From Nannocystis pusilla (lineage in GTDB: Bacteria > Myxococcota_A > Polyangia > Nannocystales > Nannocystaceae), in the NCBI RefSeq assembly GCF_026626665.1, contig NZ_JAPNKE010000002.1, positions 662,501 to 726,500 on the forward strand: a stretch of DNA of 64,000 nucleotides, given 5' to 3'. The notes beneath the pieces were generated by a model. It saw only the letters and a list, made by a program, of their open reading frames with translations, did no database searches and was not told the origin of the DNA. Made by a program: the position numbers and the translations under genes. Positions 19,239 to 30,750 of the stretch are shown here, in pieces (positions within the stretch are counted from its first letter, which is position 1; each line of letters opens with the position of its first letter).

Positions 19239-20164
19239 GTGCTGGCGTGCCCACGTCTGGTCCTCGCCGCGGCGATCGCGGCCTCGCCGGTGACCCCGAC
19301 GCGGGCGGACTCGACGTGTCCGAACGAGCGCGCCGACGCGGGCGCCGACGCGAACCTCGGCAACTGCCTCGGCGACGCGCGCGAGGCGAGGCGGGCCAAC
19401 GAGCCGCGGCTGGCGGCGGCGGCCTACGCCCGGGCGCTGATGTTCGCGCGCGAGGCCTACGCGGCCGGCAAGCAGGAGGCCGCGGCGGACTGGTACGTGG
19501 CAGCGGGCGAGCAGATCGTGCACTACGGGACGGAGGGCTGCGCGCTCGCGTCGAACCTGCCCGACGAGGCGCAGCGGGCGATGCTGACCGCGTGCGCCGA
19601 ATTGCTCGACGAGTTCCTCGCGGACCTCGAGGCGGTGAACGCCGGGACGTCGCGATCGGCCGCGGCCGCGCGGCAGCGACGCGCGGAGCTGGAGCCGCTG
19701 CTCGCGGGGCTGCCCGCGCCGCCGCAGCCGGAGGAGCCGCCGCTTGCGAGGCCGACCGAGCCGCGCGGCGAATCGATACCGGCGCCGCCGAAGCCGATGC
19801 TGCCGCTGCGACGACCGACCGGGCTCGACGCGGGGCTCGGGGTGTCGGCCGCGGTCGCCGGGCTGGCGATCGCCGGGCTGGTGGTCGGCGACGGGCTCGG
19901 GCGCAAGGCCCACGCGGCGGCGCTGTCCGGGCCGGGGCGGCCGATGCCCCGGCCGGTGTGGATTTCTGCGAGGCGACGCCGTCGGCGGTCGGATGCGACG
20001 ACTTGCGGTCGGCGCGACGGCTGTTCGTCGCGAGCGGGGTCACCCTGGGCGTCGCGCTGGCGGCAACGGCGGTGCTCGCCGGGCTGCGCGTCCGCCATGC
20101 CCGCCGCGCACGCGTCTCTGCTTCGTGGAGCGGCCCGCGTGCGGGCGTCGCGGTCCATTTCTGA
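19239..20164 (+). CDS. secreted/membrane protein of unknown function, frameshifted
   Basis: About 308 residues after joining two frames at an indel near 19935-19960. A signal peptide (VLACPRLVLAAAIAASPVTPTRA) leads to a helical region of 150 residues with TPR-like spacing (AAAYARALMFAREAYAAGKQEAAADWYVAAGEQ). A Pro-rich linker and two hydrophobic segments follow (LGVSAAVAGLAIAGLVVG and VTLGVALAATAVLAGLRV). It starts 22 bp from the divergent kinase start, so the two may be co-regulated through the same short intergenic region. I do not recognise the family. The GTG start at 19239 is supported by the signal peptide directly after it. Confidence 0.6.
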
Positions 20165-20190
20165 GCGCGTCGACGATGGGACCGCGCGTG

Positions 20191-20298
20191 ACCTGTCCTC
20201 ACGGCCCTGCGGGCCTGAGCTGTCTTCACGGCCCTCCGGGCCTGACCTGTCTTCACGGCCCTCCGGGCCTGAGCTGTCTTCACGGCCCTCCGGGCCTG
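20191..20298. repeat. four tandem 27-bp repeats
   Basis: Four copies (20191, 20218, 20245, 20272), each with an internal palindrome GGCCC-TCC-GGGCC (the first copy has TGC in the loop). The period is 27 bp. They lie between the stop at 20164 and the lipoprotein start at 20347, so they are probably non-coding; four stacked hairpins could act as a terminator or protein-binding array. Confidence 0.9.
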
Positions 20299-20346
20299 AA
20301 AGCGCGTGAAAGTGACGCCCGGCGGCCGGCTGCTATCGTCGATCGC

Positions 20347-21918
20347 ATGCGACCTGGATTGTGGAGCGTGATCTTGATGATGGCCGCGTGTTCGACGAGC
20401 GCGGGGCTCGGCGACGAGACGGCGACGAAGACGACGAGCGCGTCCGACACGACGAGCACGTCCGAGCCGGAGCCGACCGAGGGGGGCGGGCCGCTGACGC
20501 TGCACGGCGTGGCGCAGAAGGGGCCGTTCGTGCTCGGGGCCTCGATCTCGGTGTCGCCGCTGACGAACACCGGGCAGCCGACGGGCCAGCAATTCGAGGT
20601 GCCGACGCACAGCGACGGCGGCGATCTCGGTCGACGGCGTGCCGCTGGGCCCGGTGGCGCTGCTGGCCAACGGGTATCACTACGACGAGATCCGCGGCGG
20701 GCCGTCGATGGCGCCGCTGACCCTGCGCGCGCTCCACCGGGTCAGCGGCGACGCGACGACCGTCAACATTCATGTGCTGAGCCACCTGAGCGAGCAGCGG
20801 GCGCGGATGTTGATCGCCGAGCAAGTGACCGTCGAGGACGCGCTGGCGCTGGCCGACGCGGAGGTCGTGGCGGCGCTGGGGATCGGCAAGCCCGGGTTCG
20901 CGCTCGCCGGGGCGGCCGCGGAGGCGAGCGTGCTCGGGCCGGACACCGACGACAACGCGTACTTGTTCGCGGTCAGCGCGGTCGTCATGCAGGCGGCGTA
21001 TTTGGCAGATCCGGCAGCGGCCGACGCGGCGGTGCAGACGCTGCTCAACCAGCTGGCGGAGGACCTCGCGGGCGACGGCACGCTCGACGACGCCGCGCTG
21101 CGAGGCCGACTCGAGGCGGCCGAGACTGCCCTGCAGGCGGAGCCGGTGCGAGCGGCCCTGGCGGACTACATGGCGGGCCTGGGCCTGCCGGGGGCGCCGC
21201 CGGACTACGCGCGGATCCTCGACCAGGACCACGACGGGCTGGCCAACAGCGAGGACAACTGCCCGCTCGTGGCCAACCTCGATCAGGTCGACGCCGACGG
21301 CGACGAGCGCGGTGACGCGTGCGACGCGTGCCCGGACAGCGGGGTCGACATGGACGGCGACGGCTACGACGACGGCTGCGACAACTGCCCCGCGGTCGCC
21401 AACCCGGACCCGCCGCAGGCGCCATCGCAGTTCGATCCGCTCAGCGACATCGACGAGGACGGCCTCGGCAACGCATGCGACTTCTGCCCCAACTCGAAGG
21501 ACCGCGGCGCCGACCCCGACGACGTATGTTGCGACCCGCGGGTCGGCGGCTGTATCGAGGACAACGGGGCGCCGGAGATGGGTTGCCTGCCCAAGGGCGC
21601 CTCGTTCGCGTGCAAGGAGGCGCTCGGCGGTTGCGGGCCCTACGAGCAGTGCTACTGCGAGGACCTCGTGTGCATGAAGGCGGGCGCGATCCGCTCCGAC
21701 CCCGAATGCTACCATGACGGGTGCCGGTGCGACGAGTTCCGCTGCATCGCCGAGTGGTGCACCGTCGGCGAGACTGTGTGCAATTCGGCAACACCTGCGT
21801 CGCGTACTACGGCCAGGGCGAGGCGCCGGATCCGGCGGTGCAGAATCTCGGCCTGTGCCTCGACGCCGACGCCGGTCCGTGCGTCGGCAAGACCGCGCTC
21901 GAATGTCTCGAGGGGTAA
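20347..21918 (+). CDS. lipoprotein with calcium-binding type-3-like acidic repeats, frameshifted
   Basis: A lipoprotein signal (WSVILMMAAC) precedes a Thr/Ser/Glu linker. A helical middle domain (VNIHVLSHLSEQRARMLIAEQ...) follows, then thrombospondin type-3-like repeats rich in Asp and Cys (DQDHDGLANSEDNCPLVAN, DADGDERGDACDACPDSG, DIDEDGLGNACDFCPN) that should bind Ca2+. The end is Cys-rich (CYHDGCRCDEFRC). Two indels, near 20612-20635 and 21775-21785, interrupt about 523 residues. It is exported to the outer surface. Its stop codon overlaps the start of the RCC1 gene by one base (TAATG), so the two are translationally coupled and probably act together. Function unknown; adhesion or structural role likely. 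Confidence 0.78.
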
Positions 21919-23283
21919 TGGCGAGACTGTGGGGCACCGGGGTCGCGCTCGCGGTCGTCGTGACCGCGGGCGCGGCATGCCCCGTATGGTGGGAGGCGGT
22001 CCCCGGGGCCGGTCCGTCGGGCTGCGGCGACGGCGAGGTCGGGGAGGGCGAGGTGTGCGACGACGGCGACGCGCTCGACCACGACGCGTGCGCGGCGGAC
22101 TGCTCGCGCGAGACGATCGTCGCGGACATGTGCGCGGCCCGCTCGCACACCTGCGTGGTGTTCGAGGAGGGGGCGGTGCGCTGCTGGGGCTCGGGCGCGG
22201 CGGGGCGGCTCGGCAGCGGCGACACGGCGACGATCGGGGACGCGGCGACGGAGCTGCCGGCGGCCGACGTGGCGGTCGGCGGGGCGGCGGCGCAGGTGGT
22301 GTGCAGCGATGATTTCACGTGTGCGCGGCTGGTCGACGGCGACGTGCGCTGCTGGGGCGGTAACGCGTGGGGGCAGCTCGGGCGAGGCGATACTCGCGAC
22401 GTCGGCGACGAGCCCGGGGCGCTGCCGGTCGCCTCGCTCGCGCTCGCTGGACCGGCGGAGCAGATCGGGGCGGGGCACGGGCATGTGTGTGCAATCCTCG
22501 GCGGCGGGCAGCTGCGCTGCTGGGGCTGGAACTTGCTCGGCCAGCTCGGGAACGGCAGCACCGAGGCGCTCGGCGACGAGGCGGACGAATTGCCGCCGCC
22601 GACAGTCGCGCTCGCGGGCGTGGTCGAGGTCGTCGCCGGGGTCAGCCACACGTGCGCCCGCGTGGAGGCCGGCACGGTCCACTGCTGGGGCAGCAGCTCG
22701 CGCGGAGAGCTCGGCTACGGCGATGCGCTCCGCCGCGGCGACGCGCCCGGCGACTTGCCGACCCCGGCGGTCGCGCTCGGCGGCGCGGCGGTCCAACTGG
22801 CGGCTGGCGGCCACCACACGTGCGCGCTGCTGGCGGACGCGTCGCTGCGCTGCTGGGGAGCCAACGACGCGGGCCAGCTCGGTCAGGCGCGCACGGGGGA
22901 CGTCGGCGACGAACCCGGCGAGATGCCGCCGCCGCCGATCGCGGTGGACGGGGTCGTCCAGGTGGTCGCGGGGGCGAATCACACGTGCACGCGTCACGAG
23001 GACGGCGCGGTGCGCTGCTGGGGCGCGGGCGCGGCGGGGCAGCTCGGCGACGGCAAGACCGCGGACGTCGGGGTCGACCCGCTGACGTTCCCGCCGGCGC
23101 CGGTCGACCTCGGCGGCGAGGCCGATCTTCTGGCGGCCAGCGGCGGCGACGACGTGCGCGCGCCTCACCGACGGGTCGCTGCGCTGCTGGGGCGCCAACG
23201 AGTCGGGACAGCTCGGCCTCGGGTTCGCGCGCGCCGAGCCGTCGACGGCGACGCCGGCGGTCGCGGGGCGCGTGCGGTTCTGA
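21918..23283 (+). CDS. secreted seven-repeat RCC1 beta-propeller protein
   Basis: After a signal segment (LWGTGVALAVVVTAGAAC) come seven RCC1-type repeats, each of the form HTC-x5-7-G-x3-CWG-x5-G-x-LG, about 50 residues apart. Seven repeats match one closed seven-bladed propeller. Each repeat carries two Cys (HTC and CWG), so blades are probably disulfide-locked outside the cytoplasm. An indel near 23140-23165 moves the last repeat to another frame (CARLTDGSLRCWGANESGQLG ... VRF stop at 23283). About 455 residues. The start ATG 21918 overlaps the previous stop. Bacterial RCC1 proteins are usually binding scaffolds; the ligand is unknown. Confidence 0.83.
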
Positions 23284-23604
23284 GGGGTTTCGAGGCGAGC
23301 CACCGTGGCGGCGGACGATGCGGCGGCGGGCGAGGCCAGCGCGCATCCGTTTCGCGCATGAAGTCGATCGATGATTTGCCATGCGCTCGGGCCTGCGCGC
23401 CAGCCCGGACCGCCCGCCGATACGAGATCCTTGGCCTGCGGCCGCCGGGCCGTCGATACGAGCCGCTCCGCGACGCCGCCGCAGATGGCGGGACACATGC
23501 GCCAGTCCGCTCATTGAGCGGGGCACCGCGATCCTGTAGCGTCGACGAGGCCCGACGCGAGATCGACCCTCGACGGACGGCGGGCCAGATCCGAGGGAAC
23601 CATC
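23284..23604. other. intergenic region, no gene seen
   Basis: About 320 bp between the RCC1 and effector genes. No frame has family signal. A GAGGG ribosome binding site sits about 10 nt before 23605. Confidence 0.45.
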
Positions 23605-24831
23605 ATGAAACACTTTCGGAGCGGGTCGAGTCCAGATCTCGCAAAACCGTCGAAACAATCTTCGTCTTCTCAAACGACGCCGACGCCGCCGCCGTCGCAG
23701 CATACGTCGCAGCAGCCTTCGTCGTCGTCGCAGCATACGGCGTCCGCCGGGTCGCACGTGCTCCCCGGATCCACGGAGGCCAGTCCATCGCCTCTCACCC
23801 TCGCAGGGAGTGAAACCACGGGATCGAGCCTGCCGGTGTCCCTCATCGGCCCACCGGAGCCAGTCGTCTCGCCGTCGCTCCTCGCGCCGGGGAGACCCTC
23901 TTCGGCCGGCGGGCCATGGTCGATGGGACAGCCGATCACTTCGGGTGTCGGTACCACGCCGCGGCTCAATTACCGCGGCGGTTCGACCGGCGGCGTCGCT
24001 CCCACCGCGGAGACAGGGTCAATTCAACCCGAACCGAAGCCGCAGGAGGGAGGCAACGCCGACGACAATAACAACAGTAACAACAATGACGCCGCCAGCA
24101 GCGACCCCTTGCGGAGGCTGATGGACGATGCCGCGAAGATGAGTCAAGCTGTCCGGCAACGCCTGAGGCCGGACAACATCCTGGTCGACGGCGAGTTCGA
24201 CCGGTGGCCGAAGCTAGAAGGGGTTCACAAGGCCGTCTATGACGAATTTTACGGCAAACGGGCCAGGTCCACCGTGGGGCGCCATGTCGCCCAATCGCAG
24301 ATCCGTGAACGGCAAGGTCTCGGCAACTGCGGCGAGATGTCGACGGCCGTCCTGCGCGAGCTCGTCGATTACCTGCTGAAGCACGGCATGACCGACCGGC
24401 GCGTCGACACGATCGTGCGGGGTGACCACGAGTTCGTCGTGATCGATCCGCCACGAGCAAATCAGGGGGGCGTCCCCAAGGACTTCTCGGAATGGCCCAA
24501 AGACTCGATCATCGTCGATCCATGGATGGGGATCGTGTGCCCGGCGCATGACTACCCGACGGCGCTGCGGGCGAAGGCCGAGGTGTGGGCCAGCGAGAAC
24601 AAGACCATCGGCACCACTTCGAGGGTGGTCAAGAATGGCCGGATGGAGGTCGAGGAGAAGGTGATGTCTCCGCAGGAGTTCGTCGAGAGCGTCCTGAACA
24701 GAGACGCCATGACGAGTGCCGATGCCCAGGCGCTGGGTAGTCTCGAGAGCCTGAAGAAGTCTATCGATTGGCACCTCGAATGGATCGCTGAAATGTACGC
24801 AAGTCATTCGAAACGCTTGCACCCCCAGTGA
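23605..24831 (+). CDS. predicted secreted effector with Cys-His-Asp catalytic domain
   Basis: A 408-residue protein in two parts. The N-terminal 170 residues are Ser/Gln/Pro/Asn-rich and disordered, with a motif GGPWSMGQ at 102-109 that recurs at nearly the same position in the ADP-ribosyltransferase toxin at 35570-36923. The C-terminal domain has a papain/transglutaminase-like triad in the right order: C242 in GNCGEMST at a helix start, H275 in GDHEFVVID, and D305 in IIVDPW. Such domains act as proteases, deamidases or acyltransferases in bacterial effectors. There is no signal peptide, which suggests type VI secretion or another one-step route. Base composition is visibly less GC-rich than its neighbours (AAC/AAT runs encoding Asn), which may indicate transfer. 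No obvious immunity gene is adjacent. Confidence 0.66.
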   Translation: MKHFRSGSSPDLAKPSKQSSSSQTTPTPPPSQHTSQQPSSSSQHTASAGSHVLPGSTEASPSPLTLAGSETTGSSLPVSLIGPPEPVVSPSLLAPGRPSSAGGPWSMGQPITSGVGTTPRLNYRGGSTGGVAPTAETGSIQPEPKPQEGGNADDNNNSNNNDAASSDPLRRLMDDAAKMSQAVRQRLRPDNILVDGEFDRWPKLEGVHKAVYDEFYGKRARSTVGRHVAQSQIRERQGLGNCGEMSTAVLRELVDYLLKHGMTDRRVDTIVRGDHEFVVIDPPRANQGGVPKDFSEWPKDSIIVDPWMGIVCPAHDYPTALRAKAEVWASENKTIGTTSRVVKNGRMEVEEKVMSPQEFVESVLNRDAMTSADAQALGSLESLKKSIDWHLEWIAEMYASHSKRLHPQ

Positions 24832-24960
24832 AGGCCGCGCGGGCCGCGGGCCGGACGGGAGCGTCGCGCAGGCCAGCGGCAGGTGGCCGTATTCGCGGAC
24901 TCGTGACGCCGGCGACGGCCGGGATGCCGCTCGAACTCGGCGCGCGTGCGGTTCTGACGG

Positions 24961-25368
24961 TCAGGCTTGAGGCGTCCCGCTCCGGGACGAGCGCCACTGG
25001 GTCATGATCTCCACCAGACGCTCGAAGCTGAACGGCTTCTGCAGCACGGGCCGGTCGAGATCGGACTCGCGCAGCCCGGCTCTTCCGTACCCGGTCATGA
25101 AGACGAACGGGAGCCCCCGCTCGGCCAGGACGTCGGCCACGGGATAGACCTTCTCGCCGGCGACGTTGATGTCCAGGCCGGCCCCGTCGATCCGCGCCTC
25201 GCGGGCCAACCGCAGCGCGTCCTTCATGTTCAAGGCCGGGCCGATCACCTCGCAGCCGAGGTCGGTCAGGGCGTCTTCGAGGAACGACGCGATCATCGGT
25301 TCATCCTCGACGATGAGGACCCGCAACCCCTTCAGCACGTCCGCGTTCAGGGGGTCCTGGTTCGTCAT
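24961..25368 (-). CDS. single-domain response regulator
   Basis: A 135-residue receiver without an output domain. The acidic pocket E21-D22 (LIVEDEP), phospho-acceptor D66 (GLDIN), T92 (FMTGYG) and K111 (LQKPF) are present. The start ATG at 25368 overlaps the kinase stop as ATGA, so it is co-translated with the hybrid histidine kinase and is its likely partner. HWE-family kinases often pair with such short receivers. It may act as a phosphate sink or as a signal to a separate output protein. Confidence 0.9.
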   Translation of the reverse strand: MTNQDPLNADVLKGLRVLIVEDEPMIASFLEDALTDLGCEVIGPALNMKDALRLAREARIDGAGLDINVAGEKVYPVADVLAERGLPFVFMTGYGRAGLRESDLDRPVLQKPFSFERLVEIMTQWRSSRSGTPQA

Positions 25369-28300
25369 ACGGCTACGCGGTCCAGGGGCAGGTCGATCAC
25401 GCAATGCACTCCCTCGGGCAGGAACTCGAGGCGCACGTCGCCGGCGAACTGTCGCTCGAGGTCGCGCTCGATCAGGCGCGAACCGAACCCCTTGCGGTGC
25501 GGCGCCTGCACCGGCGGCCCGTTCGTCTCGCGCCATTCCAGGTGGATCCGCCGCCCGGCCGCGCAGGTCTTCACGTCCCACGCGACCTCGACCTGGCCGG
25601 ACGGCACGGACAGCGCCCCGTACTTGGCCGCATTGGTCGACAGCTCGTGGAAGACCATGCCGAGCGTCACGGCGGCCTCCGGGCGGAGGGGCACGTCCCG
25701 GCCGGCCAGGCTGAAGCGGCGGGCGTCACCCTCGGCATACAGCGACAGCTCGGCGCCCACGATGTCGTGGAGGCTGGCGCTCTGCCAGGAGGTCTCGTTC
25801 AAGAGGTTGTGCGTCTGGGAGAGGGCCAGGAGGCGGGCCCCGAAGGCCTCCGCGAAGGCCCTGGGCGAGTCCGTCGTGCGCAGCGTCTGCGCGGCGATCG
25901 CCTGCACGATCACCAGAGTGTTCTTCACCCGATGGTTCAGCTCGTTCAGCAGCAGCTTCTGGCGCTCCTCCGCCTGCTTGCGCTCGGTCAAGTCGAGGCA
26001 GAACGCCACCCCCTCGCGCTCCGACCCGGCGAATCGGGCGCCGCCGAGGAGCACCGGGATCCGACTGCCGTCCTTCCGGACATACTCTTTCTCGAAGGGC
26101 CTGAACTCGCCCGTCAGACGCAGCTCTTCCAGCGCCCGCTCGTCGGCCTCGTGAAACTCCGGGGGCGTGCATTTCGCCCAGTAGAACTCGCCGGCGATCA
26201 CGTCCTCCCGGCTATAGCCGACGAAGCGCAAGAATGCGTCGTTCGCGTAGGTGATCCTGCCGTCCAGATCCCAGAATCCGATGCCGATGATGTTGGAGTC
26301 CACCAGGCACCGGATCCGCGCCTCCCGCTCCCGCAGCGCCAGCTCGGCCCGCCGGCGCTCGCTGTTCTCTCGCTGTAGCTCGGTGTAGAGGCGGGCGTTC
26401 TCCAGCGAGATGGCCGACTGGGACGCCAGGAGCTCCAGCATGGCGATCCGGTCGGCGGTGAAGACGCGCGGGGTCAGGTTGTTCTCGAGATAAAGGACTC
26501 CCACCAGCGTGCCCTGTTTCACCAGAGCGAGGCAGAGCACCGAGCGGGGGTGGCGCTCGCGCACGTAGGGGTCGTCCGAGAACAGATTGGGCGCGGCGGC
26601 GTCGTCGAGGATCACGGTCTCCCGCGTGCGCATCACATAATGCAGGATGGCGAGCGGTAGATCGTTCGGGGTGATGGGAGCCTGGCGCAGGGTGACCTCG
26701 ACCCGGTCGCGCACGGTGACGACCTCGGCCTCGAGGTCGCATTCGGCGCCACGCGGGCGGATCAAGAGGCCTCGCTCCGCGCCCGCGTTCTCGACCGCGA
26801 TCGTCAGCAGCGTCTCGATGAGCCGGTCGAGGACGAGCTCGCCCGAGACCGCCTGCGAGGCCTTGAGCGCGGCGGCGAAGTCCAGCTCGACCGGCCCGGC
26901 CGCCCGCCGGCGCGTCGCCTCGCGCGGGAGGAGGCGCGGGAAGTCCCGCTCCAGCCGCTCGGTGATGCGAACGGCGCCCCAGCGAGCGTACAGGCGGTGC
27001 GCCTCGGTCATGTACGCGCCCGCCAGGAACTCCCTGTCGAGGTCGAGGTAATGGCGGGCACAGAGCTCGCTGGCCAGCGCCGCGTCGTGCAGGAACCGCC
27101 CCTCCGCGCGGCGGCGATCCCGAGGTCGTAAAGGGCGCCCGCGTCCTCGCGCCCCTGGACCCGGGCCAGCTCTGCCTGCAGGATCAGGCTGCGGTGGCGG
27201 AAGCTCGCCGGGCCGCATTGGGCCCACAGCTCCACCTTGTGCGCGCATTCGCCGAGCCGCGCCAGGTACACCGCTCTGCGCGCCGGATCGGCCGGCCCTG
27301 CGGCCCGCGCGAAGGCCAGCCCGCCGTAATAATAATAGCAGGGGCTGGCGTGCCAGGCCGCGAGCATGCCCAGGCGCCCCGGGTCGGTCGAGCCCCAGAT
27401 CTCCGCCACCTCGGCGTACGCGCCCTGGAACACGCCGGCGAGGACGGCGAAGATGTTCAAGAAGTAGAGGGACGCCCGGTTGTCGATCCTGCGGGCCTCC
27501 TCGGTGACGGCGTCGAGGTCCGCCCACGCCGCGGACGTCGGCTCGCCGTCGACCGCGGCGCCGAACGCCTCGGCGCAGCGCGCGACGGCCCCGACCATCC
27601 ACGTGATCGCGTTGAACTTGTCGAGCTTGCACAGCGGTAAATACAGCCTCGCCTCCTCGAGGACGTCGCGCAGGTGCGCCCCGCGGAGCAGGCTGTTCAT
27701 GCACGCGTTGCAGGTGTTGTAGAAGGCCCAGATGTATTGCCCGGTCTCGATGCCCGCGTGGATGCCCTTGCGCAGCGACGCCTTCGAGTGCTCGTAGGTG
27801 TCCTTCCAGTGCTGGACCCACGCCCCCCACATGTTGCACAGCATGGACTCGGACTTCTTGTCGGGATGGAGCTCGTCGAGGCGGACCGCCGCCCGCCCGA
27901 ACTCGTGGCCCTTCTCGATGTCGAGCCTGGCGCACAGGAGCGTCCCGAAGTTCACGAACGCGTAGATCGAGTTCCTCGATATGCCGTGCTCGATCGAGTT
28001 TTGCAGGATCCGCATCACGGTGATCCCGAAATTGTTGGTGCCGAGCTGATAGGTGGGCGAGAACATCTCCTGCAGGAGATCCTGCAGGACGGCGATCTCG
28101 GGGTCGTTCAGGGCGGGCAGGTCGACGAGGGACGCCACGGGGCGGTCGCCGATGACGGCGATCGTCCGCTCGAACTCGGCGGCGAGCATGTCGTCGTCGG
28201 GGTAGGGCGGCAGATGGATGTCGAACGCCCGCAGCGCCGCGAGCCCCTCCTCCAGGGCCGCGGGCAGGTCGTTCTTGAGGATCTCGACGTTCATCTTCAG

Positions 28301-30750
28301 GCGCCGCACCTCCGTCTTGTGGAGGCGCCCCATCGCGTGATCGAAGCAGCCCGCGAGGGTCGCGAGCGCGTCGTCGTGCCGCCCGCACAGCGACTCCATC
28401 ACTCCCTTCTCGGTGTGATACACGAATGCCAGCTCGTAGTCGGAGGACCACGCGTCCGCGGGCAGCATGGTCATGCCGTGCTCGAGGTACTTCAAGGCCG
28501 CGGTGAAGGCCGCCGACTCCTCGGCTCGCCGGGCCGCCTGGAGGTTCAGCCTGGCGGATTGCATGCGCTCCTGCGCGGCTTGCAGCAGGTCGCCCGCGCT
28601 GTTCAAGTGATTGACGACGTCGAACAGGTTGCGTCCGGCGCCGAGATCCAGCTTGCCGAGCAGGAGCCTCGCGATCCGGTAGTGAAACGCCGGCCGGTCT
28701 CCGGGCGGGATCAGCGAGTACGCGGCCTCCTGGACCTTGTCGTGGGCGAAGCGGTACCGGCCGTCGGCGCGCACGATCAAACCTTCGGCGAGCGCCCTGT
28801 CGAGGCTCCCGTACGTCTCCTCGGGAGGGCGCTCGCTGACGGTGTTCAGGACGTCCAGGTCGAACGTGTTGCCGATCGTCGAGGCCAGCCGCAGCACCTC
28901 CTGCGTCGCCTGGGGCAGCCGACGAAGGGTCTCCGCCATCAGGCTGAGGACATTGTCGGTGTACTCCAGCCGCGCGATCTGCGGCAGGTCCCATCGCCAG
29001 CCCGCCGCCGGATCGAAGACGAGCAGCTTCGTCTCGTGGAGGTGCCTCATGAATTGCTTCACGAAGAACGGGTTGCCTCCGGTCTTCTTCAGGACCGCGT
29101 CGGCGAGCGTGTCGCCGTCGGCGATCTGCAGGCTGTCGTGGACGAGCTCGAGCAGGTGGGCCCGCCGGAGGGGCCCGAGGACGATGTGCACCACCTCGAG
29201 GCCGGTCTTTTGCAGCGCCTCCAGCGCGACGGTGAACGGATGCGTCGGGGTCACTTCGTTGTCCCGATAGGCGCCGCAAAAGAACAGCGACTCCATGGCG
29301 TCGCTCGCCAGGAGGGTCGTGATGAGGGCGAGGCTGGCCGAGTCCACCCATTGCAGGTCGTCGATGAACACCGCGAGCGGATGGGCGTGCCTGGCGAAGA
29401 CCGCCACGGATTCGAAAGTACAGGTTGAAGCGGTTCTGGGCCTCGACCGGGCCGAGCGTGGGGACCGGCGGCTGCTCGCCGAGCATGTGCTTCAGGCACG
29501 GGAGGACGTCGCAGATGACCTGCGCGTTGCTCCCGAGGGCCTCGAGGATGGCGGCCCGCCACCTCGTGATCCTCTCCTCGCTCTCGGAGGAGCTGCCGGA
29601 CGAGCGAGTCGAACGCCTGGACGATGGCGCTGTAGGGCGTGTCGCGGTCGTGCTGGTCGTATTTCCCGCTGATGTAGTAGCCCTTCTCGCGGGCCAGCGG
29701 CTTCAGGATCTCCTGGACGAGGGACGACTTGCCGATGCCCGAATAGCCGGAGACGAGGACGATCGCGCGCTTCCCCTGGAGCACGTCGTCGAACGCCTCG
29801 ATGAGCCGTCGGATGTCCTCTTCGCGCCCGTAGAGCTTTTGGCGGATCTCGAAGAGGTCTCTCCTGTCGTACTGGCCGGGGTTGAACGACTCGATCGCGC
29901 CGCTGCCGTCCCATTGCCTCCGGCACTCCTCCAGATCGGCGACAAGGCCCCTGGCGCTGTGATAACGGTCCTCGGCGTTCTTGCTGAGGAGCTTCGTCGT
30001 GATGGCACAGAGCGCCTGCGGGATGTGCGGGTCGAGCTCCGCCGGCGGGACCGGCCTCACGGCCATGTGCGCGTGCATCAGCTCGAGCGGGTCCGTGGCC
30101 TCGAACGGCCGTCGCCCTGCCAGCAGCTCGTAGAATACGATCCCGAGCGAGTACATGTCGGTGCGGTAGTCCACGCTGCGATTCATGCGGCCGGTCTGCT
30201 CGGGCGACGTGTAGGGGAGCACCTCCGAGAGGACGCGCGGGCTGTAGATCTCCTCTTTCTCCCGCGTCACGTCGCAATCGACGCCGAACCCCGTAAGCTT
30301 CACCTGACCGCCCTCGCCGAGCCGGATGTTGGGAGGCCTCACGTCGCCGTGGATGAGGCCGCGCCGGTGGATGTCGGCCAGGGCCTCGGCCATCGCGATG
30401 GCGGCGTCCAGGAATGCGCGGACATCGAGCTCGCCGCGGGGCGTCACGCACAGGGCGTCGCCCGAGAAATATTCGGTGATGAGGACCAGCCCGTCGCCGT
30501 GCTCCTCGACCTCGAGCACCTTGACGACCCGCTCCGAGTCGATGCGCTTGATGAGGCCGTAGGCGTGCTTGAAGCGCGCGATGTCGGCCATCCTTGTATA
30601 TTCGGTGTGCAGCACCTTCATCGCCACGCGGGCCCCGTCGGCGTCGCGGCGGGCCAGATACGTGGCGGAGCCCGCGGTCTCGTCAATCTTCGCGGTGACG
30701 TGATACCCTTTGACCCGAACCGTCCTTTGCTCCGTCGAAAGATGTGTCAT
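25365..30750 (-). CDS. hybrid pseudokinase-AAA ATPase-GAF-PAS-HWE histidine kinase, frameshifted
   Basis: About 1,795 residues. In order: a Hanks-like kinase domain (about 1-275) that looks catalytically weak, with HGDVRPPN where HRDLKPxN is expected and GFG in place of DFG; an AAA-type ATPase with Walker A (SGYSGIGKSS); a long helical TPR-like region; a GAF domain (VSGELVLDRLIETLLTIAVE...); a PAS domain (SNIIGIGFWDLDGRITYANDAFLRFVGYS); and an HWE-type histidine kinase (LNELNHRVKNTLVIVQAIA, FHELSTNAAKYGALS). Three indels, near 27095-27115, 29415-29425 and 29578-29588, break the frame. This architecture is known in myxobacteria, cyanobacteria and alphaproteobacteria. It probably senses a small molecule through GAF/PAS and signals to the overlapping receiver. 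Confidence 0.85.

Noticed and set aside
20191..20298. 27-bp repeats as a CRISPR array
   Set aside because: The copies are directly adjacent with no spacers, and no cas genes are present.
25380..30730. Long plus-strand and second minus-strand frames over the hybrid kinase
   Set aside because: These are open only because of GC-rich codon bias; they show no family signal and lie opposite or across a gene with clear domains.
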